A DNA stretch of 64,000 nt. Origin: JAEYZS01 sp964469265. Lineage in GTDB: Bacteria; Bdellovibrionota; Bdellovibrionia; Bdellovibrionales; JAEYZS01. The notes under the pieces are model-generated. The model worked only from the letters and a program-made list of their open reading frames with translations. It searched no databases and was not told the origin of the DNA. The translations under genes and the position numbers were made by a program. This document shows, in pieces, positions 53,592 to 63,481 of the stretch (its first letter is position 1; every line of letters begins with the position of its first letter). Location: NCBI GenBank assembly GCA_964469265.1, contig CAYXYF010000007.1, positions 1 through 64,000 on the forward strand, read 5' to 3'.

Positions 53592-56195
53592 CTAGAGGTA
53601 GAGCTTGCGGTAATCTTCAATTTTATTTGTGATCTCCGTCACAATATCTCGGACTTCATCGAGTTCGGAGTTATTCTTCGTCTTTCTTTCCAGCTGGTCA
53701 CCGAGCCTTCCTAACTCTTCAAAACCATAGCTCTTTGCTGAACCTTTAAGCTGATGACCGATTCGACTTAAGTTTTTAAAGTCTTTCTTACCGAGATAAT
53801 TTTGCATTTCCTCAACTTCTTTGGATCGACGTTCTAAATACAGCGGGATTAAATCAGAGACGTCAAACTCTTCCTTCTTTGTTTCCTTTTCTGAGTCCGC
53901 TTCGCGCTCAACATAAGGGAGTTCAGCGTCCTCTTCATCCTCTGAGAACTCAAGGTACTGACGCAGCTTTGTTCGGATAGTCCGAGAGTTTATCGGTTTT
54001 AAGACAAAGTCCGTAAAGTATGATCTTTCATTAGACTGAAAGATTTCTTGAGGTTTGTGTGCTGAAAAAGCAAGTATCGGAATGGATTCTAATTTCTGAG
54101 CCTTTTCTTTTTTTCGAATCAGCTTTGTTGCGGTAATACCGTCCATATGAGGCATTTGAATATCCATTAATATCATATCAAACTTTTGCAGATTGAAGAG
54201 CTCAACAGCGCGAGCACCATTTTCAGCGAAGTAAAGATCAAGTGGATACTTACTTAAATATATCTGTAAGAGCATTCTGTTATCCGCAGAATCCTCGGCT
54301 ATGAGCACTTTGTATTTTCGTTTAGCGTACAGTGGCGCATCGACTTCTTTTTCATCTGTCTTAATCGCTAAACCATTAGTGGCATGGCCACCCAGATAAT
54401 TGATTAATTCAACGGGACGAATAGGTTTTGGAAACGAGTTTTCAATATCGTAGCTCGTGAGGAGTTCAAATAAGTAATTGGCATGGACATATCTAAACAA
54501 TACAGAAATCTTACCCATATCAAACTTACGCTCTTTGAGGTACTCGAGAAAAGCTTCAAGGCTAGTCGCAAGAGTTGATGCATCTAGTAGGATTTTTGAA
54601 TAGTCCTTTTCAGTCATTAACCCATAAATTTCATCAAAAGAACCAGTCTCTTTTATCCATGTCACCTGACCCTCGTATTCTTCAATTATATTTTTTGCGC
54701 TTTGACCACTGTAAACATCCCTATCGATCAATAAAAAGTTCATTCCCGTCAACCGAGACTGAATATAATCTTTTAAGGTTTTTTCTTGGCCAGAGACATT
54801 CACTGGAATTTCAAAAGTGAACGTGCTGCCGTGATCTTTTTTTGAAGTGACAGAGATATTTCCATCCATGAGATCGACAATTTCTTTAGCGATAGCAAGG
54901 CCAAGACCCGTACCCCCAAATTTGCGTCTTACAGAAGAATTCTCTTGAACAAAGCTTTCAAAAACAGTCTCGATCTTGGCTGGATCAATACCAACTCCAG
55001 TATCTATAACATCAAAGCGGATTTTCGGTCCGTCTCCTGTATCTACACGGGTCACACGCAACTCTATGGCACCACGCTCGGTAAACTTCGCAGAGTTAGA
55101 AAGAAGGTTCACTAATACTTGCTGAAGTCTCATTGGGTCAGATTTGATATAAACGGGAACATTCGGAGCTATATAGAGGATCAGTTCTAAACCTTTTTCT
55201 TGAATCTTAGTCGTTACAAGGTCAAAGGCACGCTCAATGATATTATAGATATCTGTATCAATAATCTCGAGATTCAACTTTGAGGACTCAAGGGCTGTGT
55301 AATCCAAAAGGTTATTTAACATTTCCAAAAGACCACTGCTCGAATTTTCTAAAATTTTAATGTAGTTCGCTTGTTGCTGAGACAACTTCGTTTTAGAGAG
55401 TAACTGGGTCATTCCAAGAATGGAGTTCATTGGGTTTCGAATCTCATGGCTCAGACGGCCTAAAAAGTCTGTACGAGACTGGATTGCAGCGTAAACCCTT
55501 TCTACTGCTGGCCTAAAAACATATAATCCTTCAAATAATAAAATAAACAGAGTCGAAAATAACAACATCACTTCAAGCCGACTAAAGTGTTGGATTGTCT
55601 CTCTACTGTCATCTTCATAACTTTTTCTAAGCTGTGAGAGAATATCTCGGTATTGGTTTTCAGATTTAATAAACTCAATAACGATAGGATCATCTAATCG
55701 CAGCGTGGGATCTGATAGATATTTAATATTACCAAGTTTTCCAAAAACGTTACTGAGCTGATCGAAGCTATCAGAGACGCTTTTTTTCATAGGCTCAAGC
55801 TTTCTTGGAAAGCCAAGACCGAAGGATCTTTTTCGGTTAAGCCTTGCCATAATGCTTTTATGGCCCTCGATAAGACCTACAATATCCTTATCAATGGTTT
55901 CAACCTGTCTTTTAAACTCACCTTCATGGGCAATAATCTGAAGCCGAATAATTTCTCTATAAAACATCTCTGATGAGACCACTTGGTTTTGCAAAACTCG
56001 AATGGTTCTTTCATCTGAAGCAAGCTTAACTAGGGAAACTTGAATGATCAAATGCCCCGCGAAGCTAAATAATCCGATGATTGCTAGTCCGAGGACGTAT
56101 CTAACTGTAAGGTTGTCTGAGAAAATTTTGTCAAAAAATCCCTGAATCTTTGAGTCCAAAGATTTAATAAATGTCTTTCTTCTTGGGCTTTCCAT
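53592..56195 (-). CDS. Hybrid sensor histidine kinase with receiver and Hpt domains
   Basis: An 867-residue protein with two membrane helices (about residues 32-52 and 208-228) around a periplasmic helical sensor, then a HisKA domain with phospho-acceptor His250 in RLSHEIRNPMN, a HATPase domain (NSAKFTERG, DTGVGIDPAKI, GGTGLGLAI), a degenerate receiver-like region (about 480-610), a full receiver (IAEDSADNR, MILMDIQMPHMDG) and a C-terminal Hpt domain with HQLKGSA. All four steps of a phosphorelay are thus on one chain apart from the final regulator, which the following gene supplies. The signal is unknown. Confidence 0.93.
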   Translation of the reverse strand: MESPRRKTFIKSLDSKIQGFFDKIFSDNLTVRYVLGLAIIGLFSFAGHLIIQVSLVKLASDERTIRVLQNQVVSSEMFYREIIRLQIIAHEGEFKRQVETIDKDIVGLIEGHKSIMARLNRKRSFGLGFPRKLEPMKKSVSDSFDQLSNVFGKLGNIKYLSDPTLRLDDPIVIEFIKSENQYRDILSQLRKSYEDDSRETIQHFSRLEVMLLFSTLFILLFEGLYVFRPAVERVYAAIQSRTDFLGRLSHEIRNPMNSILGMTQLLSKTKLSQQQANYIKILENSSSGLLEMLNNLLDYTALESSKLNLEIIDTDIYNIIERAFDLVTTKIQEKGLELILYIAPNVPVYIKSDPMRLQQVLVNLLSNSAKFTERGAIELRVTRVDTGDGPKIRFDVIDTGVGIDPAKIETVFESFVQENSSVRRKFGGTGLGLAIAKEIVDLMDGNISVTSKKDHGSTFTFEIPVNVSGQEKTLKDYIQSRLTGMNFLLIDRDVYSGQSAKNIIEEYEGQVTWIKETGSFDEIYGLMTEKDYSKILLDASTLATSLEAFLEYLKERKFDMGKISVLFRYVHANYLFELLTSYDIENSFPKPIRPVELINYLGGHATNGLAIKTDEKEVDAPLYAKRKYKVLIAEDSADNRMLLQIYLSKYPLDLYFAENGARAVELFNLQKFDMILMDIQMPHMDGITATKLIRKKEKAQKLESIPILAFSAHKPQEIFQSNERSYFTDFVLKPINSRTIRTKLRQYLEFSEDEEDAELPYVEREADSEKETKKEEFDVSDLIPLYLERRSKEVEEMQNYLGKKDFKNLSRIGHQLKGSAKSYGFEELGRLGDQLERKTKNNSELDEVRDIVTEITNKIEDYRKLYL

Positions 56196-56266
56196 TTATG
56201 TTAAATTTAACAATCTCTTTAAAGATATAAATAATTAAATGGGTTTGTGGAGTTATTTTAACATTC

Positions 56267-57322
56267 TCACTGCTCTACTAAAGGAGTGAAATCAAATATA
56301 GCCGTAATAGGCCGATGATCCGATGGATTTTTCTTCCGATCTTCTTTGGTCCGCGGAATGCCTAGATAAGAGCCGTCTTCATCCCGATACTTCACAACAT
56401 AAGAATCAATTAGAAACTTCTCTAATATTGGCGTCACAAGTATTCCATCTAACTGACTGTGGCGAGTAATTTTCTTATCACCGAAGTAAGAATGGGATGC
56501 ACGGTCAGCAATGCTATTTACTCGCTTATTCACTCCAATCGTATCTCGTAACTTGGCATGCCGGTAAAAGCTTGCAAACTCAGGCCTGTAGTTGTGGTTG
56601 CTATTAAAATCTCCAGCAATGAGGATGGGATGCTCATAACCGTACTTGATTTGATATTTTTGAATGATCTGAACCGCTCTGTTAGCTTGCGCTGTCCGCC
56701 GGATATCAGACTCTATATCTTTGGCGCCGTTCTCGGTATCCCGATTTCTTTTGGATTTAAAGTGTGCGCCAAGCATGGTGAGCATGGGTTGCTTGTCGTA
56801 CTGAGTTCTGTAAATGTGCAGAACAGGTAAGTCGCGTTCAAATAAAGTAGACTCGGTCTTTTTAACGGGATCAAACCATGTCTCGGAAGCATGGGACTCG
56901 ACTTCGTAATGAAAAGGAAGATTTCGTTTTACGAAAAACACGATATACAAACCTCTTACATCGTTGGTCACCGTTGAGAAGACTTCATACTGGTCCTCTA
57001 AGTATCTACGGTTAAAGAGTCGAGCGGATTGCACACTTTCAACTTCTTGTGCAATGAAGATATCGTAATTTTCTTCTTTGATTGTTTCGGCCAACTTTTC
57101 CGTTGCCCACTGGGGTTTTGCATGGACCTTAGTGTTTTTGCGGATATTGCCTTTGTGAATAAAAAGATTGAGCAGGTTGTAAGTGCCGATTTTTACCCGA
57201 TCGAGATGAACTTCGTTTTGAAGCTCCACCCTTTCAAACAGGCCACCGCAACTACGGGCGTTTGCTTCAAAGCTTAAGAGCAGCGCTATCAAGCTCGTTA
57301 AAATGATAGACAATTTCCCCAC
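56267..57322 (-). CDS. Exported endonuclease/exonuclease/phosphatase-family protein
   Basis: The 351-residue protein has a signal peptide (LSIILTSLIALLLSFEANA) and the EEP motifs: KIGTYNLLNLF, IAQEVES, AGDFNSNHN and PSDHRPI. The family includes DNase I-type nucleases and phosphodiesterases. Export suggests an extracellular or periplasmic nuclease or lipid phosphatase. The start is GTG with a strong GAGGGGG upstream. No operon partner is adjacent. Confidence 0.9.
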   Translation of the reverse strand: MGKLSIILTSLIALLLSFEANARSCGGLFERVELQNEVHLDRVKIGTYNLLNLFIHKGNIRKNTKVHAKPQWATEKLAETIKEENYDIFIAQEVESVQSARLFNRRYLEDQYEVFSTVTNDVRGLYIVFFVKRNLPFHYEVESHASETWFDPVKKTESTLFERDLPVLHIYRTQYDKQPMLTMLGAHFKSKRNRDTENGAKDIESDIRRTAQANRAVQIIQKYQIKYGYEHPILIAGDFNSNHNYRPEFASFYRHAKLRDTIGVNKRVNSIADRASHSYFGDKKITRHSQLDGILVTPILEKFLIDSYVVKYRDEDGSYLGIPRTKEDRKKNPSDHRPITAIFDFTPLVEQ

Positions 57323-57414
57323 TCGTGCCCCCTCAAATTTGTCTATGACATACGGTCAAATCGAACATATACTCGCACTTGTCGAATGAAAAGCAGTTTT
57401 TAGAGGAATGATTT

Positions 57415-58431
57415 ATGGACTTGGTTACTCAAGGTGTGATTGGTGCAGCGTTTGCTCAAAGTGTGAGCCCAAAAAAGAAAGCTAGGCTTGCTACTTTTGC
57501 AGGCTTTTTAGCAGGCCTTGCTCCCGATGCTGATGCTTTTATTCGCTCATCTGAGGATCAGTTACTCGCAATCGAATTTCATCGGCATTTTACCCATTCA
57601 TTAGCGTTTATCCCTATTGGAGCGCTTATACCCGCCTTCATTACTTGGCTTATAATCAAACGACGGTCCTCTTTTAAAAGTATCTATCTATTTTCTCTTG
57701 TGGGATACGCAACTCATGGTCTTTTAGATGCGTGTACAAGCTATGGAACGCGTCTTCTTTGGCCCTTTAGCAGTGAACGAATTGCATGGGATAATATTGC
57801 CATAATTGATCTTTTTTTCACTGCTCCACTCTTAATCGGAATGATCATCACTTTAATTACTCGCAAGAATATCTATGCAAGAACGGCGGTTGTGTTTTGT
57901 CTAGCGTATCTTTGCTTAGGTGTCTTTCAACGTGACCGCGCCATTGACTATGTGAAAGCGGTGGCTCAGTCCCGAGGGCACGCTGATGTGAGCGTTCAGG
58001 CTAAGCCGACTTTTGGACAACTTGTTTTATGGAAGACGGTTTATCGATACGAAACTAGGTTCTATGTCGATGCCGTCAGAATAGGAACTCCTCCGTTTTT
58101 TGATACTGTATTCTACGAAGGCGATAGCGCAGTGGCCGTCGATTTTGAAACCGAATTCAAAGAGCTAGATAAAACTTCAACCCTTTACAGAGATATTGTG
58201 CGCTTTAATGATTTCTCCTCGAACATGCTTATTTATATCAACGAAGAGAAAACTCTTATCGGAGATGGTCGATATTCTCTTCTACCAAACAGCATTAATC
58301 CACTCTGGGGGATCGAGGTAGACCGTGCAAAGCCAGATCAGCATGTGCCATTTTTAACCTTTAGAAATGTTGAAAGAAGAAAATGGGATACTTTCCTTGA
58401 TATGATAGCAGGAAAGTACCCCGAAGAATAA
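57415..58431 (+). CDS. YdjM-like membrane-bound metal-dependent hydrolase
   Basis: A 338-residue protein with the YdjM/DUF457 core: MDLVTQGVIGAAFAQSV, AGLAPDADAFIR, FHRHFTHSL, and DACTSYGTRLLWPF, with the conserved Asp and His residues of this family, plus four or five membrane helices (residues 50-190). A C-terminal soluble domain of about 140 residues follows. The substrate is unknown; E. coli YdjM is SOS-regulated, but no LexA box was noticed here. AGAGGAA precedes the ATG. Confidence 0.88.
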   Translation: MDLVTQGVIGAAFAQSVSPKKKARLATFAGFLAGLAPDADAFIRSSEDQLLAIEFHRHFTHSLAFIPIGALIPAFITWLIIKRRSSFKSIYLFSLVGYATHGLLDACTSYGTRLLWPFSSERIAWDNIAIIDLFFTAPLLIGMIITLITRKNIYARTAVVFCLAYLCLGVFQRDRAIDYVKAVAQSRGHADVSVQAKPTFGQLVLWKTVYRYETRFYVDAVRIGTPPFFDTVFYEGDSAVAVDFETEFKELDKTSTLYRDIVRFNDFSSNMLIYINEEKTLIGDGRYSLLPNSINPLWGIEVDRAKPDQHVPFLTFRNVERRKWDTFLDMIAGKYPEE

Positions 58432-58432
58432 G

Positions 58433-60310
58433 CTACTGTTGGAAATCGGCCACGGTATCGACCTCAAGCTTTGTCGGCCAGAGGTTGCTTCCTAAAATAA
58501 CATCTGAGTTTTTATTTTTTAACGTCGCATGAGTGTTAAACCATCTAGTAAGTCTCTGAACTTCAAACGTGCTACGCGGAGTACTTAAACCTAGGGCTTC
58601 AAGTCCCGAGAGAGAAATTTTTTCTGTTTTTGTGTAGTAGCAGTATTGACTTGCAAACAACGGATCAAAGCGGCTGCACTTCTTTCCGCCTGGTGCAGTT
58701 GAAGTTCGGTCAAAATACTGAATGTCTACGTTCACATAATCTTTATTTCTTTCAGCTGCGAACTTATAGTTTGTAATTTTATGATGAGTTCTCATAGCTG
58801 GTGCTCTAAAATCTAAGTCCACCGTCGCGCCCTGTTGCGGAGAGTAGCTAGAGTGTTTAAGAACAAAGTTTCTAAGCAAGCTCGACATTGTTGCCCAGCC
58901 TGTTGCAACGTTTAAGGCACAGTGGCTGCCATTATCAAATCTTACAACTCCAACATTGGAGTTCTCGTTTAGAGTTTTTTGATAAATAGTTTCACTATTA
59001 AAAGAAGACTGAACAAGAAAGTCATCTTTCGAGTGAACAATAAGAGTCGGCGTATTGACATAATCGACATAGTCGACAAAACGATTGAGATCCCAAAAAT
59101 CATTGAGTTCTTGTATGCGTGCTCCTTGGAATGGTGCCATATCCAAAGGAGTTTTAGATGTCTTTTCTTGATAATGCCATAGTGTTGCGGACGTTGAAGC
59201 TTTATACATCTGTGACTGACTCCAAAGTCCGTTTGCAGGTAGAAGGTCTCTTAAGATAGGAATATAGTTATAAACTTCCTTAAAAGTTTTCTGAGTCAGG
59301 ATGGCATAGTAAATTCCTGCAATCGTTTTCTCAAATACACTTTTAATCGTTGGCTCAAGGTTGACGACTGGACATAGCGCCACCGAGCTTTTGATCTTGT
59401 GATGAGAATTTTCATTAAACGAATTGTATAAACTAGAATAAAGCACTCCGTGAGAACCCAAACTCACTCCTGCAACGTGAATGTCTTCAATCAAGTGGCT
59501 GTAATTTGGATCTTCACTTAACATCTCAACAATTTTTAAGATCTGACGACCCTCATCCATTCCACCTAAAGCCACTGCTCCGTTTTTTTTCATATAATCT
59601 GTACCAGTGACATTTGCTAAATAGAGAATATGAAAAGGGCTCTCTTCAAAAAGATGCATAAAGAAGTTTCTTGTCACTCCGCCGTCTCCAGCATTGGAAT
59701 AAACACCAGCCTTAAAGATCACAAGTGGTCTTTTTCCAGGTTTCATCGCTAGCATTGCGTTGATTCGTGATTGATCGTCGAATTCAATTTCAACATTCTC
59801 GATGCTGTTACCTTTTAAATCATAACGAGTATTTGAAAACTTAAGAACTGTTGACAGACTATTAGTATGAAATCTAGAAAGCTCTTTTTCGCATCTGTTG
59901 GCCCAGACTTGCATATCTTTTGCTAGATTTGACGTGACCCCAGAGTACGACGCCACCATACGCCCTACTTCTGAAAAATGGCACTGTGGACTGATGTGGG
60001 AATTATAACTTCCATCTGGGGTATAACCTAAGAGCATGATGTTTTTTGAAGCTTCAACATCCACTTCAGATGGATGAATTTCCATTGCGCCGATTTCGCC
60101 CTGAGCATACGGATCTTCTTGAAGCATCTCTTCAGTTAAATCTTCTGGCTTCAACGGAAGGCCAGTCTCTGGATGAAATGCTGTGAACTCATCGACTATA
60201 GTTGACGGTCCAACGCCTGGGTCGCCCCCCTCTGAACAAGAGACTAGAAATAAAGTTGAAACGATGATTGCAAGACCTTTGAAGTAAGACTTTTGTAACT
60301 TAATATGCAT
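58433..60310 (-). CDS. Lipoprotein with alpha/beta-hydrolase domain
   Basis: A 625-residue protein with a lipoprotein signal (LAIIVSTLFLVSC) and an alpha/beta-hydrolase fold: the nucleophile elbow VAGVSLGSHG (Ser in GVSLG), a candidate acid and histidine later (LIVHSKDDFLV, GSHCALN). The first 180 residues and the last 130 are not assigned. It likely acts as an esterase or peptidase in the periplasm or outer membrane. AGGAG precedes ATG 60310; the frame starts at a GTG six bases earlier. It converges with the YdjM-like gene. Confidence 0.82.
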   Translation of the reverse strand: MHIKLQKSYFKGLAIIVSTLFLVSCSEGGDPGVGPSTIVDEFTAFHPETGLPLKPEDLTEEMLQEDPYAQGEIGAMEIHPSEVDVEASKNIMLLGYTPDGSYNSHISPQCHFSEVGRMVASYSGVTSNLAKDMQVWANRCEKELSRFHTNSLSTVLKFSNTRYDLKGNSIENVEIEFDDQSRINAMLAMKPGKRPLVIFKAGVYSNAGDGGVTRNFFMHLFEESPFHILYLANVTGTDYMKKNGAVALGGMDEGRQILKIVEMLSEDPNYSHLIEDIHVAGVSLGSHGVLYSSLYNSFNENSHHKIKSSVALCPVVNLEPTIKSVFEKTIAGIYYAILTQKTFKEVYNYIPILRDLLPANGLWSQSQMYKASTSATLWHYQEKTSKTPLDMAPFQGARIQELNDFWDLNRFVDYVDYVNTPTLIVHSKDDFLVQSSFNSETIYQKTLNENSNVGVVRFDNGSHCALNVATGWATMSSLLRNFVLKHSSYSPQQGATVDLDFRAPAMRTHHKITNYKFAAERNKDYVNVDIQYFDRTSTAPGGKKCSRFDPLFASQYCYYTKTEKISLSGLEALGLSTPRSTFEVQRLTRWFNTHATLKNKNSDVILGSNLWPTKLEVDTVADFQQ

Positions 60311-60446
60311 GATCACTCCTAAAACTCTGTATAAAGAGGATTTCGGAGCGTTAAAAAATAAACTGAAAGTATAGGTTGAGGTTTTTTACTAGAAGTTGGT
60401 CTATTTGCTTAAGACCAAAAGATTGCGACGATCGTCTTGTATTAAA

Positions 60447-61448
60447 CTAATTCATTCCGATTGCAGATCTGACTCTTTTAAGAACACGCCTTGCCTGAAG
60501 TCTAGCTTGGCCTGCACCATCAGCGAGGACAGTGTCGAGGTATTTTTTGTCGTTAATCAGTGCGAGATATTTCTCTCTCATGGGAGCAATCTGTGCTTCC
60601 ATTGCTTCATAAAGCGCTTGTTTTGCTTCACCCCACCCGATGCCGCTTTTATATCTTTGTGCTAGTTCTTCAATCTGTGATGGACTAGCAAATTCTTTAT
60701 AGAGATCAAAGATAATAGAATCATCAGTAGATTTTGGAGCTTCTGGTGGAAGAGAGTCGGTTTTAATTTTCATAACAAGCTTTCGCATTCTTTTTGATTC
60801 TTCAAAAAGTGGAATCGTATTGTCATAGCTTTTCGACATTTTTTGACCGTCTAGCCCAGGAATCACTTTGGTGTCTTTATTAACGAAGACCTCAGGAATT
60901 TTTAGAACATCCGTTTTATAAGTGTGGTTGATTTTTTGCGCTATATCTCTGGCAATCTCCAAATGCTGGAGTTGATCTTCGCCAACAGGAACCAAATCCG
61001 TGTCAAAGCTAAGAATATCGCTCGCCATTAAAATTGGATAATTATAAAGTCCCATATTGACGCCACTGTCGAGATCGGCCTTTCCTTCTTTTTGATTTTC
61101 TTGAATGCGTGCCTTATATGCATGGGCGCGATTCATTAAACCTTTAGGAGAAAAACAAGAAAGAACCCAAAAAATCTCGAAGACCTCGGGGACATCAGAT
61201 TGCCGGTATATGATTGATTTTTTCGGATCTAATCCCGCCGCTATCCACGTCGCCGCCACCTCATAAGTTAACTCCCTGAGCTCTTCTGGATCTGGAGCTG
61301 TGGTTAATGCGTGATAATCCGCTATGAAAAACATGGATTTTGAAAAGGCTTGAGCGCGCTCAAGAGCCGGGCGCATAGCTCCTATATAGTTCCCTATATG
61401 AATTTTCCCAGTGGGTTTTACGCCCGTAAGAACGACCTTTTCTGACAT
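60447..61448 (-). CDS. trpS: Tryptophanyl-tRNA synthetase
   Basis: The 333-residue class I synthetase has GVKPTGKIHIGNYIGA (HIGH site as HIGN), MASDILSFDTDLVPVGEDQ and GLDGQKMSKSYDNT with KMSKS. The length is normal for TrpRS. It stands alone, 130 bases from the hydrolase lipoprotein gene and divergent from the HD-GYP-like gene. Confidence 0.97.
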   Translation of the reverse strand: MSEKVVLTGVKPTGKIHIGNYIGAMRPALERAQAFSKSMFFIADYHALTTAPDPEELRELTYEVAATWIAAGLDPKKSIIYRQSDVPEVFEIFWVLSCFSPKGLMNRAHAYKARIQENQKEGKADLDSGVNMGLYNYPILMASDILSFDTDLVPVGEDQLQHLEIARDIAQKINHTYKTDVLKIPEVFVNKDTKVIPGLDGQKMSKSYDNTIPLFEESKRMRKLVMKIKTDSLPPEAPKSTDDSIIFDLYKEFASPSQIEELAQRYKSGIGWGEAKQALYEAMEAQIAPMREKYLALINDKKYLDTVLADGAGQARLQARRVLKRVRSAIGMN

Positions 61449-61563
61449 GTTTCACATCATATCCTTAGGAAAGATGTAAAATCAATAAATATAGGCGTTT
61501 CGTTTTGAGAAAGTTAATCAAAACTTTATCGTTTAAAGAAGAGATTAGTCCGATAAGAAGAGT

Positions 61564-62529
61564 ATGGGTGCTGAAAAGCTTGAACATATGGTCGCCGTTC
61601 CTGTTGAACGTTTCTTTTCAGGTTTAAGATCTGAGGTTGATGTTTTTGTCCAATTGTCTGATTCAAAATACGTTCTCATTACAAAAGCAGGAGAGGCCTT
61701 CGACATTGTTCAGCTTCAAAGGTATCAAGTAAAAAACATCAGTCATCTTTTTATCCGAAACCAAGATTACTTTGTGTTCTTAAATAAACAAGTCTCTATA
61801 GCTGGAATTGCGCTAGCCAATAAGGATTTTTCAACTGAGAAAAAAGGAAAGGTCGTCTCCAAAGTTGCTGAAAGTGTCTATCAAGCTCTTTTTGAAATCG
61901 GCCTTGATGAACAAGGTTTCCATTCTGCAAAAGAAGTCTCCCAACAAGTGATAGAACTTGTAGAAGCAAACTCTTCCCTATCAAATCTTATGGAGTCCCT
62001 AGGGCTCTCATCAGAGGAAGCGCTTCAACACGCTGTTGCGGTCAGCTTTGTTGCACCAATGATTGGCAAGAAATTGAAATGGACTCGTAAAGAAACCCTT
62101 GAAAAGCTATCTCTTGGTGGCTTACTGCATGACATTGGAAAAAAAGAACTCTCGCCAGAGCTTCTAGCCAAACCCCGAAGCGATTGGACCTTTGATGAAG
62201 TCAAAGAGTATGAGACTCACCCCTATCGAGGAATGGTGATTCTCTCATCTATAAAAGGCATTCCAGAAGATATTGTCGCCATAGCTTACCAACACCACGA
62301 AAATGCCATGGGCCAGGGGTTTCCAAGACGTCTATGGGATGCAAAAATACATCCGCTTGCTCGAGTTGTCTCTATTGCCAACATTTTTTGTAATCTGACT
62401 TTGAAATCCAACCTGAACCCCATACCCATGAGCGCCCACAGTGCATTGGACTATATTGAAAAAACAATGGGCCAACCTTTTAATCGTGATGTCTTCCGCG
62501 CTTTGGAAGAATTAGTCTTAGATAAATAA
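61564..62529 (+). CDS. HD-GYP-like phosphohydrolase
   Basis: The C-terminal part of this 321-residue protein is an HD domain of the HD-GYP type: GGLLHDIGKKELSPELL, ETHPYRGMVIL and YQHHENAMGQGFPRRLWD. In canonical c-di-GMP phosphodiesterases the last motif has GYP; here it is GFP and DG is MGQ. The histidines of the metal site are kept. The first 90 residues (VERFFSGLRSEVDVFVQL, KYVLITKAGEAFD) form a PilZ- or DUF3391-like beta domain. Degradation of c-di-GMP is probable but not certain. AAGAAGAG precedes the ATG. Confidence 0.82.
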   Translation: MGAEKLEHMVAVPVERFFSGLRSEVDVFVQLSDSKYVLITKAGEAFDIVQLQRYQVKNISHLFIRNQDYFVFLNKQVSIAGIALANKDFSTEKKGKVVSKVAESVYQALFEIGLDEQGFHSAKEVSQQVIELVEANSSLSNLMESLGLSSEEALQHAVAVSFVAPMIGKKLKWTRKETLEKLSLGGLLHDIGKKELSPELLAKPRSDWTFDEVKEYETHPYRGMVILSSIKGIPEDIVAIAYQHHENAMGQGFPRRLWDAKIHPLARVVSIANIFCNLTLKSNLNPIPMSAHSALDYIEKTMGQPFNRDVFRALEELVLDK

Positions 62530-62589
62530 TTTCCGACAGGACAAAACCTTTGCTTTCAATTGTGGGGTCATCTAGTATCATCCAGCTTT

Positions 62590-63477
62590 ATGAGAAACTC
62601 TTCTGACTTTACAAAAGGCCTGGCCGCAGCTATCTCGTGTTACATCCTCTGGGGGCTCGTGCCTATTTTTTGGAAGTGGCTCGGGCATATTCCTGCATTT
62701 GAATTGATCAACCATCGTATTATTTGGTCTTCTTTTATACTTCTTATTGTCGTAGCATTTCAGAGGCGACTCAAATCCTTCATAAATGGTTTTTTGAGCT
62801 GGAAATCTTTTTTAACTCTACTTGCGACAACAATCTTAATTAGCCTCAATTGGTTTATCTTTATTTGGGCCGTTCACGAAGGCCATATCCTAGATACAAG
62901 CTTGGGTTATTATATCAACCCGCTTGTTAATATCGTCCTTGGAAGCGTGATCTTAAAAGAAAAACAATCTCGGTTACAAAAGATTGCAGTCGTTACGGCA
63001 GGCACTGGCGTATTATACCTTGTTTTAAGTGTGGGGTATTTTCCGTGGGTTGCATTGGTGTTAGCAATCTCATTTGCGCTCTACAGCTTTATTCGCAAAA
63101 TAGCTCCCGTGGACCCTGTCCTCGGACTCGCGCAGGAGGCAACACTTCTGGTTCCTTTAAGTCTTTTTTATCTGGGTACATTGCAAGTTGATGGCAAAAG
63201 CGCCTTTGGACAGACCCTCTTTGACTCATTTATGCTCGTCATGTGCGGGGTGGTGACTTTAGTGCCGTTATTATTGTTCCTGTTTAGCTTAAAAAAAATA
63301 AAACTATCAACGGTTGGAATCCTTCAGTTTATAACCCCCACCACTACGTTTCTATTAGCGGTGTTCTATTACCGTGAGCCCTTTGATATGACAAAGCTCA
63401 TCGCATTTTCATTCATCTGGATTGCTGTCATCCTCTATGTCTCAGACCTTAGAGCAAAGACTCAAAAAGCGGCTTGA
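62590..63477 (+). CDS. rarD: RarD-type EamA transporter
   Basis: A 295-residue inner-membrane protein with ten helices and the RarD pattern: KGLAAAISCYILWGLVPIFWKWLG, FELINHRIIWS, WAVHEGHILDTSLGYYINPL and the closing FITPTTTFLLAV. Its substrate is not settled in this family. I chose ATG 62590 instead of the TTG at 62560, as the added residues are not typical. A gene for a ZIP transporter follows four bases later. Confidence 0.9.
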   Translation: MRNSSDFTKGLAAAISCYILWGLVPIFWKWLGHIPAFELINHRIIWSSFILLIVVAFQRRLKSFINGFLSWKSFLTLLATTILISLNWFIFIWAVHEGHILDTSLGYYINPLVNIVLGSVILKEKQSRLQKIAVVTAGTGVLYLVLSVGYFPWVALVLAISFALYSFIRKIAPVDPVLGLAQEATLLVPLSLFYLGTLQVDGKSAFGQTLFDSFMLVMCGVVTLVPLLLFLFSLKKIKLSTVGILQFITPTTTFLLAVFYYREPFDMTKLIAFSFIWIAVILYVSDLRAKTQKAA

Positions 63478-63481
63478 TTAG

